The position numbers and the translations under genes are program-made. A stretch of 64,000 nt of DNA from Plantago major (Eukaryota > Streptophyta > Magnoliopsida > Lamiales > Plantaginaceae): positions 204,501 to 268,500 of the forward strand of contig JAIFAC010000008.1 in the NCBI GenBank assembly GCA_026545765.1. Reading direction: 5' to 3'. This document shows, piece by piece, positions 11,601 through 24,720 of this stretch (position 1 is the first letter of the stretch; the number at the start of each line of letters is the position of its first letter). Under the pieces are notes generated by a model, which saw nothing but the letters and a program-made list of their open reading frames with translations, was not told the origin of the DNA and made no database searches.

Positions 11601-14600
11601 TTTATTAGTGATTACTATAAGGGATTACTCTTTGTCTACCCTACAACTTATAGCCTTCTTTTATTTAGTTTAATTACTTAGCTTAGTACGTATACATTTT
11701 TTATTTATTCCTTACTTAGATGTGCCTTTAATCACTATAGTTAAAGACTTCTTAGATGTAGTATTCCCTATAGAATTCCCTTAACTTATCCCTTAATAAC
11801 CTTAGAACTTTCATTTTGCTTTGCTGAGTGATACATACTTGCGGACTTTCCCCTTTGATCTATATTGTGAACATACTAAAGTTTTACCTAGCTTCTATTG
11901 GAGAGTATACCTTAATAAAACATATAAAAACACCTATCCTTTTTCCTAGTTAGTATGTTTGTAATTTGTTAAGTTGTTATCTTAGTATACCTAATAATAT
12001 AACATGTTATACGCCCATACATAAATAAGTGTGTAGAACCATCCTATTTTATTAAGTTAATTTCTAAGTGGAATCTAGGGGGTGCCCTGTATTTACCCTA
12101 TTCCCTCTAGTATCCCCTAAGCACCTATCATGTACTCTATGCTCAACAAGTTATTTTCAACTTAAATATATTTAGATATGATACAAGTAAGAACATATAA
12201 AACAAGTGTCATGGTGACCAAGTACTAATGTTATAATTAAGTTAAGTATATCTATAAAATAAATCGTAAAGCATTTGCCAATCCCCTTTTTCCTTTTCTA
12301 ATAAATTTATAATAAATTGTAGCTATTCCTCTTTTGCCAAGTATGGTTGGTATAATCTTACGTACTTTTTCGACGCACCCAGATATTTTATTTTTTTGGC
12401 TCACAAGATTCTTTCTAAACAAGGTAATGGTAATAATTAATATTTATTTATATAGAAAACTGAAAAGTATATATATACTTCTCTAGGAATAGCTGCCTGA
12501 TGATAATGCTAATGGTTTTCTAGTTATTATATAGCTTATTAAAAATACATATTTCTTGACTTTCTCTCTCCTTTTTTAATTGTATCGTTTGGAACTAGTA
12601 TTCAATAATAATTTATGTTGTTTCGGACTCATCTCATAGATTTACTTTTCATCCCAAGGAGTTATCCAAAAGAAGTGTTTCCTTTCTCTTGACTACCCAC
12701 TTTATATTAAAATGAAAGAAATAGAATAGCTAAATATTAACCTTTTCTTATATTCGCTTTTGATTTTGAACCAAAGAATAAAATAGCATATGAATGTCGT
12801 TAACTTGGAGTTGGCTGTATGTACTGTTTTTTGTTAGAAAACTTTTCTATCTTTCTTATACAGGAACAAGGAATCATTTGGTTGTCAATGTTGTCAGTTT
12901 CTCGCCTGGACTATTTTATAGATATTAAACAAAGAAGGAATGCAAGACTTCTGCCCCAATAAAGTGAATAAAGTGTTAGAGGAGTGAATCGAGTGTTCAA
13001 CTGTAGTCAAAGAGATTTCTAGTCTGCAACCGACAAGAAACAGAAAAAAAAAGCTTTGAATAAAGGCTATTGCTCGTGTTTACTTAATAGCGGATCTATA
13101 TCTTGTTGTGATTTAGTACAAAAGAATCCTTCTAGGACAAGTGTCTATGAGTTGTGGTCTAGATCTTTAATCCTACATTTTTGAGAAGGGAATTGTGTCT
13201 ACATCCATCTTGAATTTCTTCTTTTTTACCAGTAACGAATAAAGGCGTTGTTTTTCGACTACTACCTTGCTTGGCAAGTAATTTCTATAAATCGTTAAAA
13301 TGTGTGTTGTGTGAGACCCAAATAGATTTTTTATATAATTTTATATAATTAATTGAAATTGAAAAGGAAAGGGATAATTTCGGAGAACTAAAAAATGAGT
13401 TTTCTCCGATACGATCTATAATTTTAGTCATTTCCAAGTAAATTGTATTAAATTGTATGTCTACTCTTGAGTCCTTTGTTTCTTCTTCTCCTTCATCAAG
13501 GTAAGGTGTACTTTTTTGTTAGAATGAGATGTTGTTTGCTTGTGTTTTGGAATGGATTGCAGGTGTTGTATAAAAAGTAAAAGTAAATTAGGAGTATCCT
13601 TTTTGTTTGAATTCTATCATCTATCTATACTTATCTGTCAACCTTATTTTATTAAGTAAAGTAGAATCTACTCCCAGGTACTTTTTTCTTAGGAATACTT
13701 GACTCTGTTGGATAACTACTTATAAATCAAACTGTCTATACTTTCCTAAAGTACCCTAGCAAGTCTTCCTTTTTTATTTAGTTTTGGGCCTTCTTTCCGT
13801 CTTGTAGAAATTCAACGCTAATAAGCAGTCAAAGCGACAAAGTCTAGTTCTAATTTATAAGATCGCCTAAAGTTACCACCTCTAACTAATAATCTAACTA
13901 ACTAAAATTGCAAGGACAAGGAAAGGACAGTTGTTATGTGGCCATCTATTTGAGTTTTCATGTATAGTTACATGTGTATACAATTTATAGGATCTGTTCG
14001 TAATTTCAGAAAACAGGAAATAACTGTATCTTATGAAAAACGTGTTCACCACAAAGCATTCTTTCCAAAAAAAGTGACATCTCTAAATTTGATTAGTTTT
14101 TTTTTACAAAGCTTTTATCAAAGTCAGCAAGACAAGCGAGATCTAAAAATCTTTCTTAAGGCAGCCAGTAGTATATTTCTAACTGTAACCTAAGTTGTAA
14201 AAAAAAATATAAGGAAATAAAGGTCCACTAAAACAACAAGGCAGGATAGTGTCATAGAAGAAAGAGAAAGGTGGAGTGAACAAAGTACGTCATAGTTCTT
14301 CTTTAATTATATTTTAATTATATAATAGACTAAAACCAAAGAGAAGTATCTTAGTTATCACATTATATACATTTACACTTTCAAAGAGTTACCCTATCAG
14401 AGCTTAAGTATCATTTACTATGTGAAAATACCCACACTAACTACAACTTATAAGCAATACCCTTTATTGTTTTAGGAAGTAGGAAGAGAAATAAATATTA
14501 AGTAGAATCTATATATTTAGGCATATAACATTTAACATTTATGAGAGATCAATGTCTATCCAGTGCACCATGTCTGTTATAATTTTAACTAGGCAAAAGG

Positions 14601-17600
14601 TATTTATTAAGGTAATTTAATAAGGTACTTATAAGGGAGAGAACAATCCAAAACCATTATTTCTAGTTCAAAAGACAAAGTATAGGATCTAGGAAAGCTT
14701 ACTTAGTCTTTATACTTTCCAAACACTTACTTTAAACAAACTAAGTAATGAAGAGTCACTTACAAATATTAGATATTTTATTGGTAGTTCCCTTCTAATG
14801 GCATACTTTATCAATACTAAAATAAGTTCACAAGCTAACAAAACTAAACAGGACAAGGCAAATAACATAGGAATCTCATATACACGCTTTACTACAAGAC
14901 ATACTTAAGTATACCAAATTTTAGATTACTACTAACAACGTTTTAGGTCCTTTCATTTAGTACTTTTTACTCTTATGTGCATGCATACTTTGTTTGTTTT
15001 GGGTGTTCTTATAATGATATGGATCCTATAACCCTGTATATAATTTAATATGTGAAGGACTTTTTTAAGCTAAATAATAAAAATCTAGTAATGTAGACTA
15101 TAGACTCTAGGTAATGTGCATTTAATGATGTATTCGTCAATCCTGGATATGTATCAAAAATAACTCCTTTTTTTTAGTATACCACCCTTTCTTTCTTTCT
15201 CTTATTATAATTTATATACTGTTTTGTCTATAATTAATAAATCCATTTCTACGATACTACTTAAGACATTTTTTACCTTACGAAGATAAAATACCACTTT
15301 TTGAACTACTAAGCTAAGAAGGGAACCTAATAAATATACAAGCATGTTACATGGATCCTATTCTTTTTGTCCTAGCACATTTAAGTACATCTCAGAGGGA
15401 AGTGTTATATCCTTCTCACAAATAAATTAATATTGAAACAACGTACACCTTAATATATTTTTATTAGACTACCTTATTAAACAAACACAAGTGAAATATA
15501 TGAAAGATAAGCTAATCCATGATCAAAGGCAAACAACGTATATTCTATTCCTAGATAATGTACTATATATAACTTAATATAAGCTACCCTAAATTTATTA
15601 TATTTCGTTTATTATATAAATTCTTATATTCTTAATTCCTCTAATTATTTATTAAGTACTACTTACTTTACTAGTAAGTTAGTAAGTTGTATTGTAGACT
15701 CTTTAGTATATTGTATGTGAAAAATAGAACTCCTACTCTTTTTAGTTCTAATTTAGTGGAAAAGACATCCTTAGCTAACCACTTATTCTTCTTTTCCTTA
15801 ATGATCCTGTGGTAGTATATGATGGTTAGAAATGCCAAGAAGAGAAGACAGGAGGACTTGAATCCATAAAAGAGTAATTTGAGTAAACTGATGATATTAT
15901 AGGGACTAGGCTTGATTATGAACGTGGACATCTATAGTATTTTAGTATGGATTGTGATGACTAACGACCTTATTTTCTATGAAAATTGTACTTGTATCAG
16001 TTTATTTTATTTATACTTTAAAGTAGTTTTTAACCAATTGATAAAAAAAAATAGAAAAGTAAGGCTAGAATGAATAGGGATGCACAACAAACAGTATTAC
16101 ATACATATTCAAATTTTGTACTAGGCTAATAAGAAGTGTAAGAGCACAAATATAGAAGAAAAAAGTCAAGGACCAAAATTCCAATTATATAAACTCGCAC
16201 AGTAGACTTATATTAAAAAAATATGTAAAAATGACATGACACATAAATTAAAGGAAGGACCAATATAGAAATAGAAAAAATAGAAGAAATACAACAATCA
16301 AGACCAAATGGCAATAGTGGTTGGGTGATAACAAGAATAATGTAAATCTATAGGCGTTATATACCGGGCTTATAGTGAGTGCAACTACTCAGAAATATTT
16401 AAGAAAGAACTGCTCAATCTAATCATAAATATGTAAATATAAGGAACCCTACAAGAAAATATTTCCCTAGGAATATAATAGACCCAATCCCAAAAGGAAT
16501 ACACGCCTAAGTTCTAACTTAACTAGTGGATGGTTAGTAAAACGGGTAGTAATAACTTCTAATCTTTTCTAAAACTCTGTCCCCAAGATTTGACGGAAAA
16601 CCCTCACCAATAAATATGATTTCGTGGTTGTCCTTCTAAAGGATGCTATTTAAAATTCTGTCCAGCCAAGCCTCATGTTTTGAAGTGTATTTGTCATGGA
16701 ATAGTGACTAATGGTAGGTAAGTAAGGCACCTTGCTGTACTTGTAACTGATTCTTTATTTATCATAGCTAATTCTCTATCATACTCGTATATTAATTTTT
16801 ATTATTTCTTTTTATTTTTAGCAAGCCAATGGATAAGGTATGTATTGGCAAGCTTATACTTAGTTTTTCTAGATTGTTGGTTCTACAAGGGATCCTACAT
16901 GTACAGGTTTCTACTGGCTCTTTCTTGGACTTCACATTTAGTATCCTATTGCTAGTAATAGATTCCTAAGGCATGTGCACAAATCATATTTTACCTAATA
17001 GATTGATTCAAAAATACAAAATTCTACTAAATCCTATATGCAAAAGTGATAAATTGTATTTTCACTTAAAAGACATCCTTTATTTTTATAAAATGTTCAT
17101 TAATCATTAAAGGTGTAAGTGAGTGAGCTCTATAAATTTATTTTGGTAACATCCGTCGTATATATTTTGTCATAAAGTCAATAGCTTATAGTGTTATATT
17201 GGTAAAGTAATTAGTGTAGGCTTTCTCAATTATTAAGTATATCTTAAAATTTCTCTATAGGTTAGAAATAGGTTAGAATCTTATCACAGCAAAAATAATC
17301 CTTTGGTCTTGGTTGGACATCTATAAAAACACGTTGGGGTACTTACGTCATAAGTTATTAATACTAAAAGAAGAGGGATCTATTACTTTCTTGTCAAATA
17401 CCGCGTTATAAAGTTACCGAGCTTGTCGAGCTTACCTAGAATATAATAATTTGTTAGAACTTTTTTTGGAAACACAGAATATTTGGATAAGAGCGTTCTA
17501 TTTCATTAAGACTTATTTTTTTTAGGAAAAGACTTTATTATAGATTATTATATTGACTGTGTTGTAAGTAAAATTGGTAAAATATTACTAACCTAAGCTA

Positions 17601-20600
17601 TAGCATGTGAGATTGGAATTTTTTTTTAATATGCTTCTTATCTAAAGGACTACTTTTTGTTTATAACCAAAAAGATAAATATAGTGCACTACCAAAATTC
17701 TCTCTTGTAAGGGCTAAGACTATAAAAACGAGATCATAGTAACACCAAAAATAAAAGGACATTGTTGTATCTCTAGCAAGGAACTATCACTATGAATACA
17801 ATATAAAATATACCAAAACAAAAGTCTATTATCTAATTCTGAATATAAACGTTTGCTTGGTAACTGCTTTCCTTTGTTTCTTCTCCAGCCTTATAAAAAT
17901 GTAGTCTATACTAAATAAACTCTTCATTTAAAATGTGTTTAGTTCTGTCGACATGTACATTTCTAGGATTTACGTTGATTTTTTATTATAGAATATAATG
18001 AATAATAAAATAAAAATACAAGTGCTGGATTAAACAGATGCTCGTATTTGGTTATGAACAGAAATTTTTAGTTGGTTCAGGCAGACGGGTTTTAGGAACT
18101 TCTTCATAACTAATTAAGGGGGTAGGATAAAATTATCGACATTTTTATTTTACTTAACTTTAAGCGAGTACGCTACTAAATGTATTCAAGGTTCTTTTTG
18201 GCTATAGAATTTTGTATTTGGACGTGGTGTGTGTGTATTTGGTATGATGTTTCTCCGCTCTTTGACTAAAATTAATAGCATATTCTTTAATAGTGTTTTT
18301 ATCTATTTATTTATACTTGTACTTGTGGTGGCATGATTCCTTTTGTTACCTATTGACCTTCTTCTTAGTTAGGGTTGTAATCAGAGTACTCACTAAAAAT
18401 AGGTTTTTTTCTAGTTCTTTTTGAAAGAAAGAGAAAATCCTAAGGGAACGGATTTCTAAGAAATGAAGTAGATAATTAAGAATAAAGGCGCCATTTTCTG
18501 CTTCAAACTCATTCAAAAAAGTGCTAGCCATAATAAAAGATTCCAAAACGTGTACAACAAATAATGCACTCGAAAAACTAAATATAACAGATCTAAACAG
18601 AAGAAATTCTCGCAAGCAGAGACATACAATAAAATAAGTCTACTTTCCAATTCCAATATTTTAGGATCCCTTCCTTAATAGACGAAAATAGGTGAAACCT
18701 AACCCCTGCTGCACAAAAGACTCCTTGGTAATAAATACAAGTTACAAAACTATATGGGTGGTATTTTTGTTTAGCTAGCCTATATCCTGGACTAGAATCC
18801 TTATCTATCTCTTTTACTATCTCCTAATATCATCTTACATTAGATACCCAAAATAAAAAATAAGTAGTTCAGTAATTTGTTACTCTGTCCCTTTTTCATC
18901 CAAGCCTTTTTCACAGGAGCTTTTGCAATTTACTTCTTTCTTTGCAGACCGTATAGAATTCCAAAAAAAAAGAGGGACTATATTGCAGGTGTCAAGTTTG
19001 TTGGTGTAACCAACTCTAAATATCTTTTTCTAAAATATCTTTGAAACTGCCAGCAAAGAGTGGAGACTTAGTTCTTTATTATTATTTTATTTTTGTTCTA
19101 TATAAGTGTCTTGAGTAACCAGCTCTAAGTAATTAGTACCCTTGTTCTAAGGTAAGTCCGATATCTCGTACATCTTTGTAATAGGCTGTAATTGTATCCC
19201 GTTATAGTATCTCTTCCAACTGTTCCCTTATAGGTTGTTGTATCTATCTAATCTTTTACACCAGTTGATTTTCTAGCATAAAGTACTACCGATGCTACCG
19301 CGAGAAAACCTAAGAAAAGAACATGCAAGCATACGTATTACTATGAGATAAGAAGTGCCTTAAATTAAAATAAGTAATTAAAAGGTACACGGGCGATTAG
19401 GGACCTCAAACACTGATATATGATAAGATAAAGGGCCTTCGCACTTACATAAAAATGATTCTGATACTGTGACCCTGTTCCAATAACGGACTCAATAGAA
19501 CCTGACTTTAGGGCTAAAAACTACTAAACTATTCTTTATTAAAGTCTCACTACCAAAAGTTTCACTTATGTCAGAACCTTTTCTGCATTTTCCTTCTGGA
19601 CTAAATCTGCAATCACAAGTAATTTAAGCAAAATTAAGGTAGATTGGCTGGTTATAGGACAACCAATATAATAGCATTTACAGAATACCTCACCGTACCT
19701 TATCTGTGTTTTTATGAAATATCCAATTTTTAATAGTACGGGCTCTGATACTTAACGAATCCTCATTTTCTTGTTCTTGATTTTGTTTAGGCATATCTTT
19801 CTTGTGTTACATTGATTGTGTACTTCACGTTATTAATTATTAATTAAGCAGCATCTTAAAGAAACTGGCACAGAGAATAATAGAGGGTTTCTTTTCTAGA
19901 CTACACCTTATCTATCCAAGGACGCTTATGTCAATAAACTTCTCTTCGAAAACTATTCTTGCCTACAAAATACAATTTAAATTGTGCATAAATTTGAGTA
20001 TACTTTCCTTATATTTAAAGGTACGGCTATTTCTTACCAAGAAAGAATCCTTAATCTTTAATCTATAGAAGAGTTTTTCTTCCCCAAAGCATGTGATGTG
20101 TTCCGGATAAGATTAGATTATAGCCTGTAATAAGAAGTCATTGCATATTCTTGTTTCGAGTAGTTTTACTTTAACACTGTCAAAAATATAGAATGTCATA
20201 AAACAAAGTATTTCTGAATATTATAACTTAAAAGAAACTTTTTATAGAATGATAAGAAGATAGGATGATCGATAACTTCAAAGAGGTCATTCATACATAA
20301 ATACATGATAGGGGCTTTTGTTTCTTCTTCACGCCCTTTCTCACACCCTGTTATCTCTGAATTCTCACTATTACCAGAGCAGAGAAAAAATAGAAAATAG
20401 AAAGGGTCTTTATAGGGTTAACAACTCTCATCATTATTTGTATATTAAAATGAAACTTGCAATCTCTATCTAACTAAAACATAAACTTAAAATAACTTTG
20501 CGTGAGTATGAATTGCTGCCTTCATTTATATTTACTCCCGAACTATATTGGCTTGAAAGTATTGAGTCCTCTCTTTTTAACTGTGTTGCTCTATAGAGAT

Positions 20601-23600
20601 TTTTTCATTCCTTGTTATGTTTGGTGGCTATTAAGATGTCTTTTTGGAGAACTTATCAATGAATTGGCTTTGGATTAGAAATTGTTAGTAAATAACTTTT
20701 TCCTGTCAGATTGTCCAAAACTTGTACTATGACTTTTTCTTTCTTTATTATTTCTGTTTATATTATAAGTAATTATAAGTAAGAAACCTATAAAGTATTC
20801 CTTGTTTTAGTGTCGTGTCATTCCATAATTAGCCGTTAACAAGCACAGAAGGATCTAAGGAAAATCAGATAATATAATCTTTAGTCAATAACGCGGAGAA
20901 CAGGAGAGAAATGAAAAGAGAGTCGTACCTCGCATTGCCTTCGGAGAAGCACCTGTTTTTTGTATAAACATAAATTCAATACTGAAGGCACAATTTTTAT
21001 TCTTCACTCTTCTAAAAAAAAGCATACTTATGACAAAAGACAAAAGGAGAGGACTCGTGTTTCATTTTAGTTATTAAAGTTTCCAAAGAAGAAGGAAAGT
21101 ATATTAAGGGGTTTACTAGATATAAGAGAAACCAAAGCTATGTATTATTAAGGGTAACTACACATGTGCTAGGACAAAGGAGAAATTAAATAGAACTGTG
21201 AGGTGTATAAGGTAATTTGTGGTATTACTATAGTATATAATATGGTATACAGGGTAAACTAAGAAATAAGTATCAAATGTTGTGAATTATATATGTGATA
21301 TGGAGTAAGCTAGCTATAGTAGTGGTTACTCGATATGTATAAGAATAATAATATTCTAATTTGTATTATAATTTTTGGTGTATAATAGAATTCATTTTTA
21401 CGTTCTTTGTTTCCTTCCTCCAATATCTCTTTCTTTTTGAGTGCCTTCTAATTTTGGTGGATGTACGCCTCTTTACCTATGACAACTTTTCTAAATTTTA
21501 TACTAAAACTCCTTACAAATATTTATTGTACTATATATCCTATACCTTCTTTACTATGTATGACACTATACGTATTTACCTTCTACGTGATTGTAAGACA
21601 AGGATATAGGAATACATTTACCAGGCATACACAAAACTTTTACTTTTATAAGGTGGTCTTGATAACATCTTTCTTAATACACTAACTAGCATAGAATATA
21701 GATTTTCATACTTAACTAGGAATAGATCATATAAGTTTGGTTTACTTAGTCAGTCTCAATCTCATTTTTATTAGAAGAGAACAAAGAACAACACATGCAT
21801 AGTAGTACTTACAAAAAAACAATATAGAAGCGGAAAGGTCACAACTCACAGAACTCGCAGATAGTAGAATAGTAAATATAGAGGAGAACCACTTAAGGGA
21901 AACATTATACCTTATTATAAGAAGACTTACTTAATAATTATTAATAATTAATAAATACCGAAGCATTGTACTTAGACTTTAAACACTCTATTATTGAAGG
22001 TATAACTCTATTACTGAACTTATTCCTATATTCATTGATTAGATAGAACCCCAAAGTATACAAGCATCCTCTCCTTATACTACATACCTACCTATATGAT
22101 AGGATTGATCCATTACTACATACCCTATAATTGCAACTACACAATTAGAAATTTTAGTTCATCTCTTACTTAATTATATTTTATTAGAATCTCTTCTTGC
22201 TCTATACTACCTTTAATTTAATTCCATAAGTTCTTATTTAAGAAATAAGGGATAAGCTATAAGCACTACTATAACACTACCATAAGATGAAAAGGAAAAA
22301 AAAGGAAATTACCTAAGAAAGAATCCGTGCGTGTTAAATCTAGGCAACCCAAGAAATATAGGTGATCTGCCTTATAGTATAATTATATTATTATAAGTTA
22401 TGAAAGATATTAGACTTCTTTGTCATAGTATACTATAAATATGTTTTTCTTTCCCTAATAAATTACTCGTCTTCCTTAAGGGATGTACAAGTTATCCAGT
22501 TATACTAAATAGAATCTCATTAATTCCTTACTTTTCACCTATGTATGTTTTATCTTTCACAAATATCTAAGCATGTACTAGAAATAGAAGCTACTACAAA
22601 TTACGGGTAATATTAAGCAAAAGGGGTAAGCAACAAATTAAATGAAAAGGGTAGAAAAACTCTTAGGAATGAATACATGTTACAAGAATACTTAGGTACT
22701 ACAAATATATATATAACATAAATAAAAGGGGACTGTCCTATAATACTATAATAGAAGAATAGAAGAAAACAACTTAATTAAAATACTTGGTTCTAATATA
22801 CTTCGGTAAGGTTAGACTTGACTTAGTACATATAACACTTTCCTATTTATAAATTTACATATAATTCTAAACTTAAGCCCATTTTTATTGGTGCATTTCT
22901 TCTAATACATTTAAGTCATCAATGTCATTTCACCTAGCATGTATTATGTATCCCTCACTTCCTATCTATGGTATATATATATAATTATAATTAATTAATT
23001 TAAACTCTCTCTACAATTGTTTTGGTACGTTACTAGCTCCTTCCTTTATAATTTATACTTGATACTTGTTTTTTGTCTTGTCTAACTTATTAAATATCCC
23101 TATAATCAATATAAGAGTTAAGCCATAATCTAATCTATACATACATGTTAACTTCTAAGAGATGTGCTTCCCTTTCCCTTTCTTTACCTAAATCATATAT
23201 TACTTTTTATAAGTCTTGTTTGCTAGTAGTACAAATAAATTGAGAGCAAGACATGTTTGGGAAAGTTCAAAGAGTGTTTTGCTTACATAATTTGGTAAAG
23301 GTAGATCGCATAGGTTAAGTAGAATGAGTAGTCGTGGGTAAGGGAGAATAATAGTATTCTTTACCTATAAATCTTGTCTTAGAACTTAGAGGTATGTATT
23401 ATCTAACATAGGGTGTCCGATACTTGAAAGGGAGGAGTTCTTTTATCTTGTTCATTATAGTATGTTATACCTAAGTAGTCTTGAATAGGCTTGCTTTAAA
23501 TCTAATTACTAATAATGATGTTACAAGTCTTCTCTTATATTATGGGGTATGAAGCTTTCTTTTCTTGTTTTGTCTTTGTAGTATATAAAAGGTTATAACT

Positions 23601-24290
23601 ATAGGGTGTATGATCACAACAATTTCCCCTAACTCCTCGATTTCATTTAGGTTCTCATCAAATTTCTAGACTCTAGTAATTTTAGGGTAAGGCACTTATT
23701 AGGTAAATGAGGTTGGTAGAACATAATATAAATAAGGAATACACACAACTTTGGTTTAGAACGAGGCACGCTTTTATCCCACCACGTTTTATTAAGTCAA
23801 GAATTTAAGGACGTATATTTTATTTTGGTTAGAAAGGAAGCTAGGATAGGGGCATATACTATACAAGGAAAAATAGAAAACACATAGGTATACTCTACAA
23901 ATAATATAAAGGTAGAACATAAAAAGAGGAGATACTTGGCTAATAACATACATATACCTAGCACTTTTACTCTACTAAGAAGAAAATAAGAGATACCTTG
24001 TAAATTAAATCTATATAAAATGAAAACAACATAAATAGAGTCTAGAATCACGAGTACACACACGCCAATATACCAATATAAAAAACTACGTGCTTTACTA
24101 ATAAACACTTCCCTTTGGTTTGGATCTCAGCATGAGTAAATTCTCTTACTCTTTCATAGATTCGCCAAAGTAGACTTAAATGGGAAAGGGCGTTGTTTGT
24201 TTTGTCTCAAATATTATTTAACAATATATCCATCATAAATTTCTCCTTGGTTGCAATCAAATGGGATTTGTAGTAATGTAGAAAGAAATC
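11601..24290. other. AT-rich spacer, no gene confirmed
   Basis: No known gene seen. Blocks that are especially CG-poor and rich in CTTA/AGTA words (about 11600-12250, 14280-15660 and 21100-24100) alternate with blocks richer in poly-T, poly-A and CG. A 103-codon minus-strand frame at 23797-24108 would encode a strongly hydrophobic product with several membrane stretches. It resembles no family known to me and is probably chance in T-rich DNA. A perfect 10-bp adjacent duplication is at 13331-13350. Confidence 0.5.
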
Positions 24291-24720
24291 TAGGCCAAGT
24301 CTAAGCCAGAAAGCAGGGCGCAGCTCTCTAAGCTAAAAGCCTGGAAAACTGACTCTCCTAAGGAAGGTTCATCCGATTGCCAAACAAAACAAGGCTGGCT
24401 TAGGAGTCGAACCCAGCACTACCAGGTATAAAAAAAGACGGCTTGACTTTGACAGGTGCACTTTAAGCACTTTTGCAGCTGTCCCCGTGCTAGGCTCTTG
24501 GTCTATAATAGAAGCAAGCTTAGAAATCTGCATCTCGTTACTATCCACCTGCTATCTTTTAGAAGCAAAGACGTGTGCAGTTTAAGCACTTTCTAAGCTT
24601 TTGCCTTTTTACCAGCCAGACTCAATCTGCAGGTTGTCCTATGAATCTGCTGGTGTTTAGAAGCGTAAGCGAGTGCAGTTTCCACACTTTCTAGATCCTG
24701 GGTGGAAAAGAGCAGAGTAT
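24291..24720. other. GC-richer island with hairpins, no confirmed gene
   Basis: Island of raised GC between AT-rich spacers. An inverted repeat pairs CTCCTAAG (about 24354-24361) with CTTAGGAG (about 24399-24406), enclosing roughly 37 bp. A second short stem pairs GCTGG with CCAGC at about 24394-24417. On the minus strand, GGTTCGACTCC resembles a tRNA T-arm, but no anticodon arm or acceptor stem surrounds it. A 45-codon plus-strand frame (about 24294-24431) is open but lacks a start codon and known homology. The right half carries hairpin cluster C. Confidence 0.5.
24456..24687 (+). repeat. Triple hairpin repeat cluster C (plus orientation)
   Basis: Three copies with cores at 24456-24470 (GTGCACTTTAAGCAC), 24575-24589 (GTGCAGTTTAAGCAC) and 24673-24687 (GTGCAGTTTCCACAC), spaced 119 and 98 bp. 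The second copy shares CACCTGCTATCTTTTAGAA before its core with the first copy of cluster B. The third shares CTGCTGGTGTTTAGAAGC with the consensus, but its 3' arm (CACAC) no longer pairs fully. No recognised gene lies beside this cluster, unlike clusters A and B. Confidence 0.8.

Noticed and set aside
24395..24425. tRNA gene on the minus strand
   Set aside because: Only a T-arm-like motif is present; anticodon arm and acceptor stem are missing.
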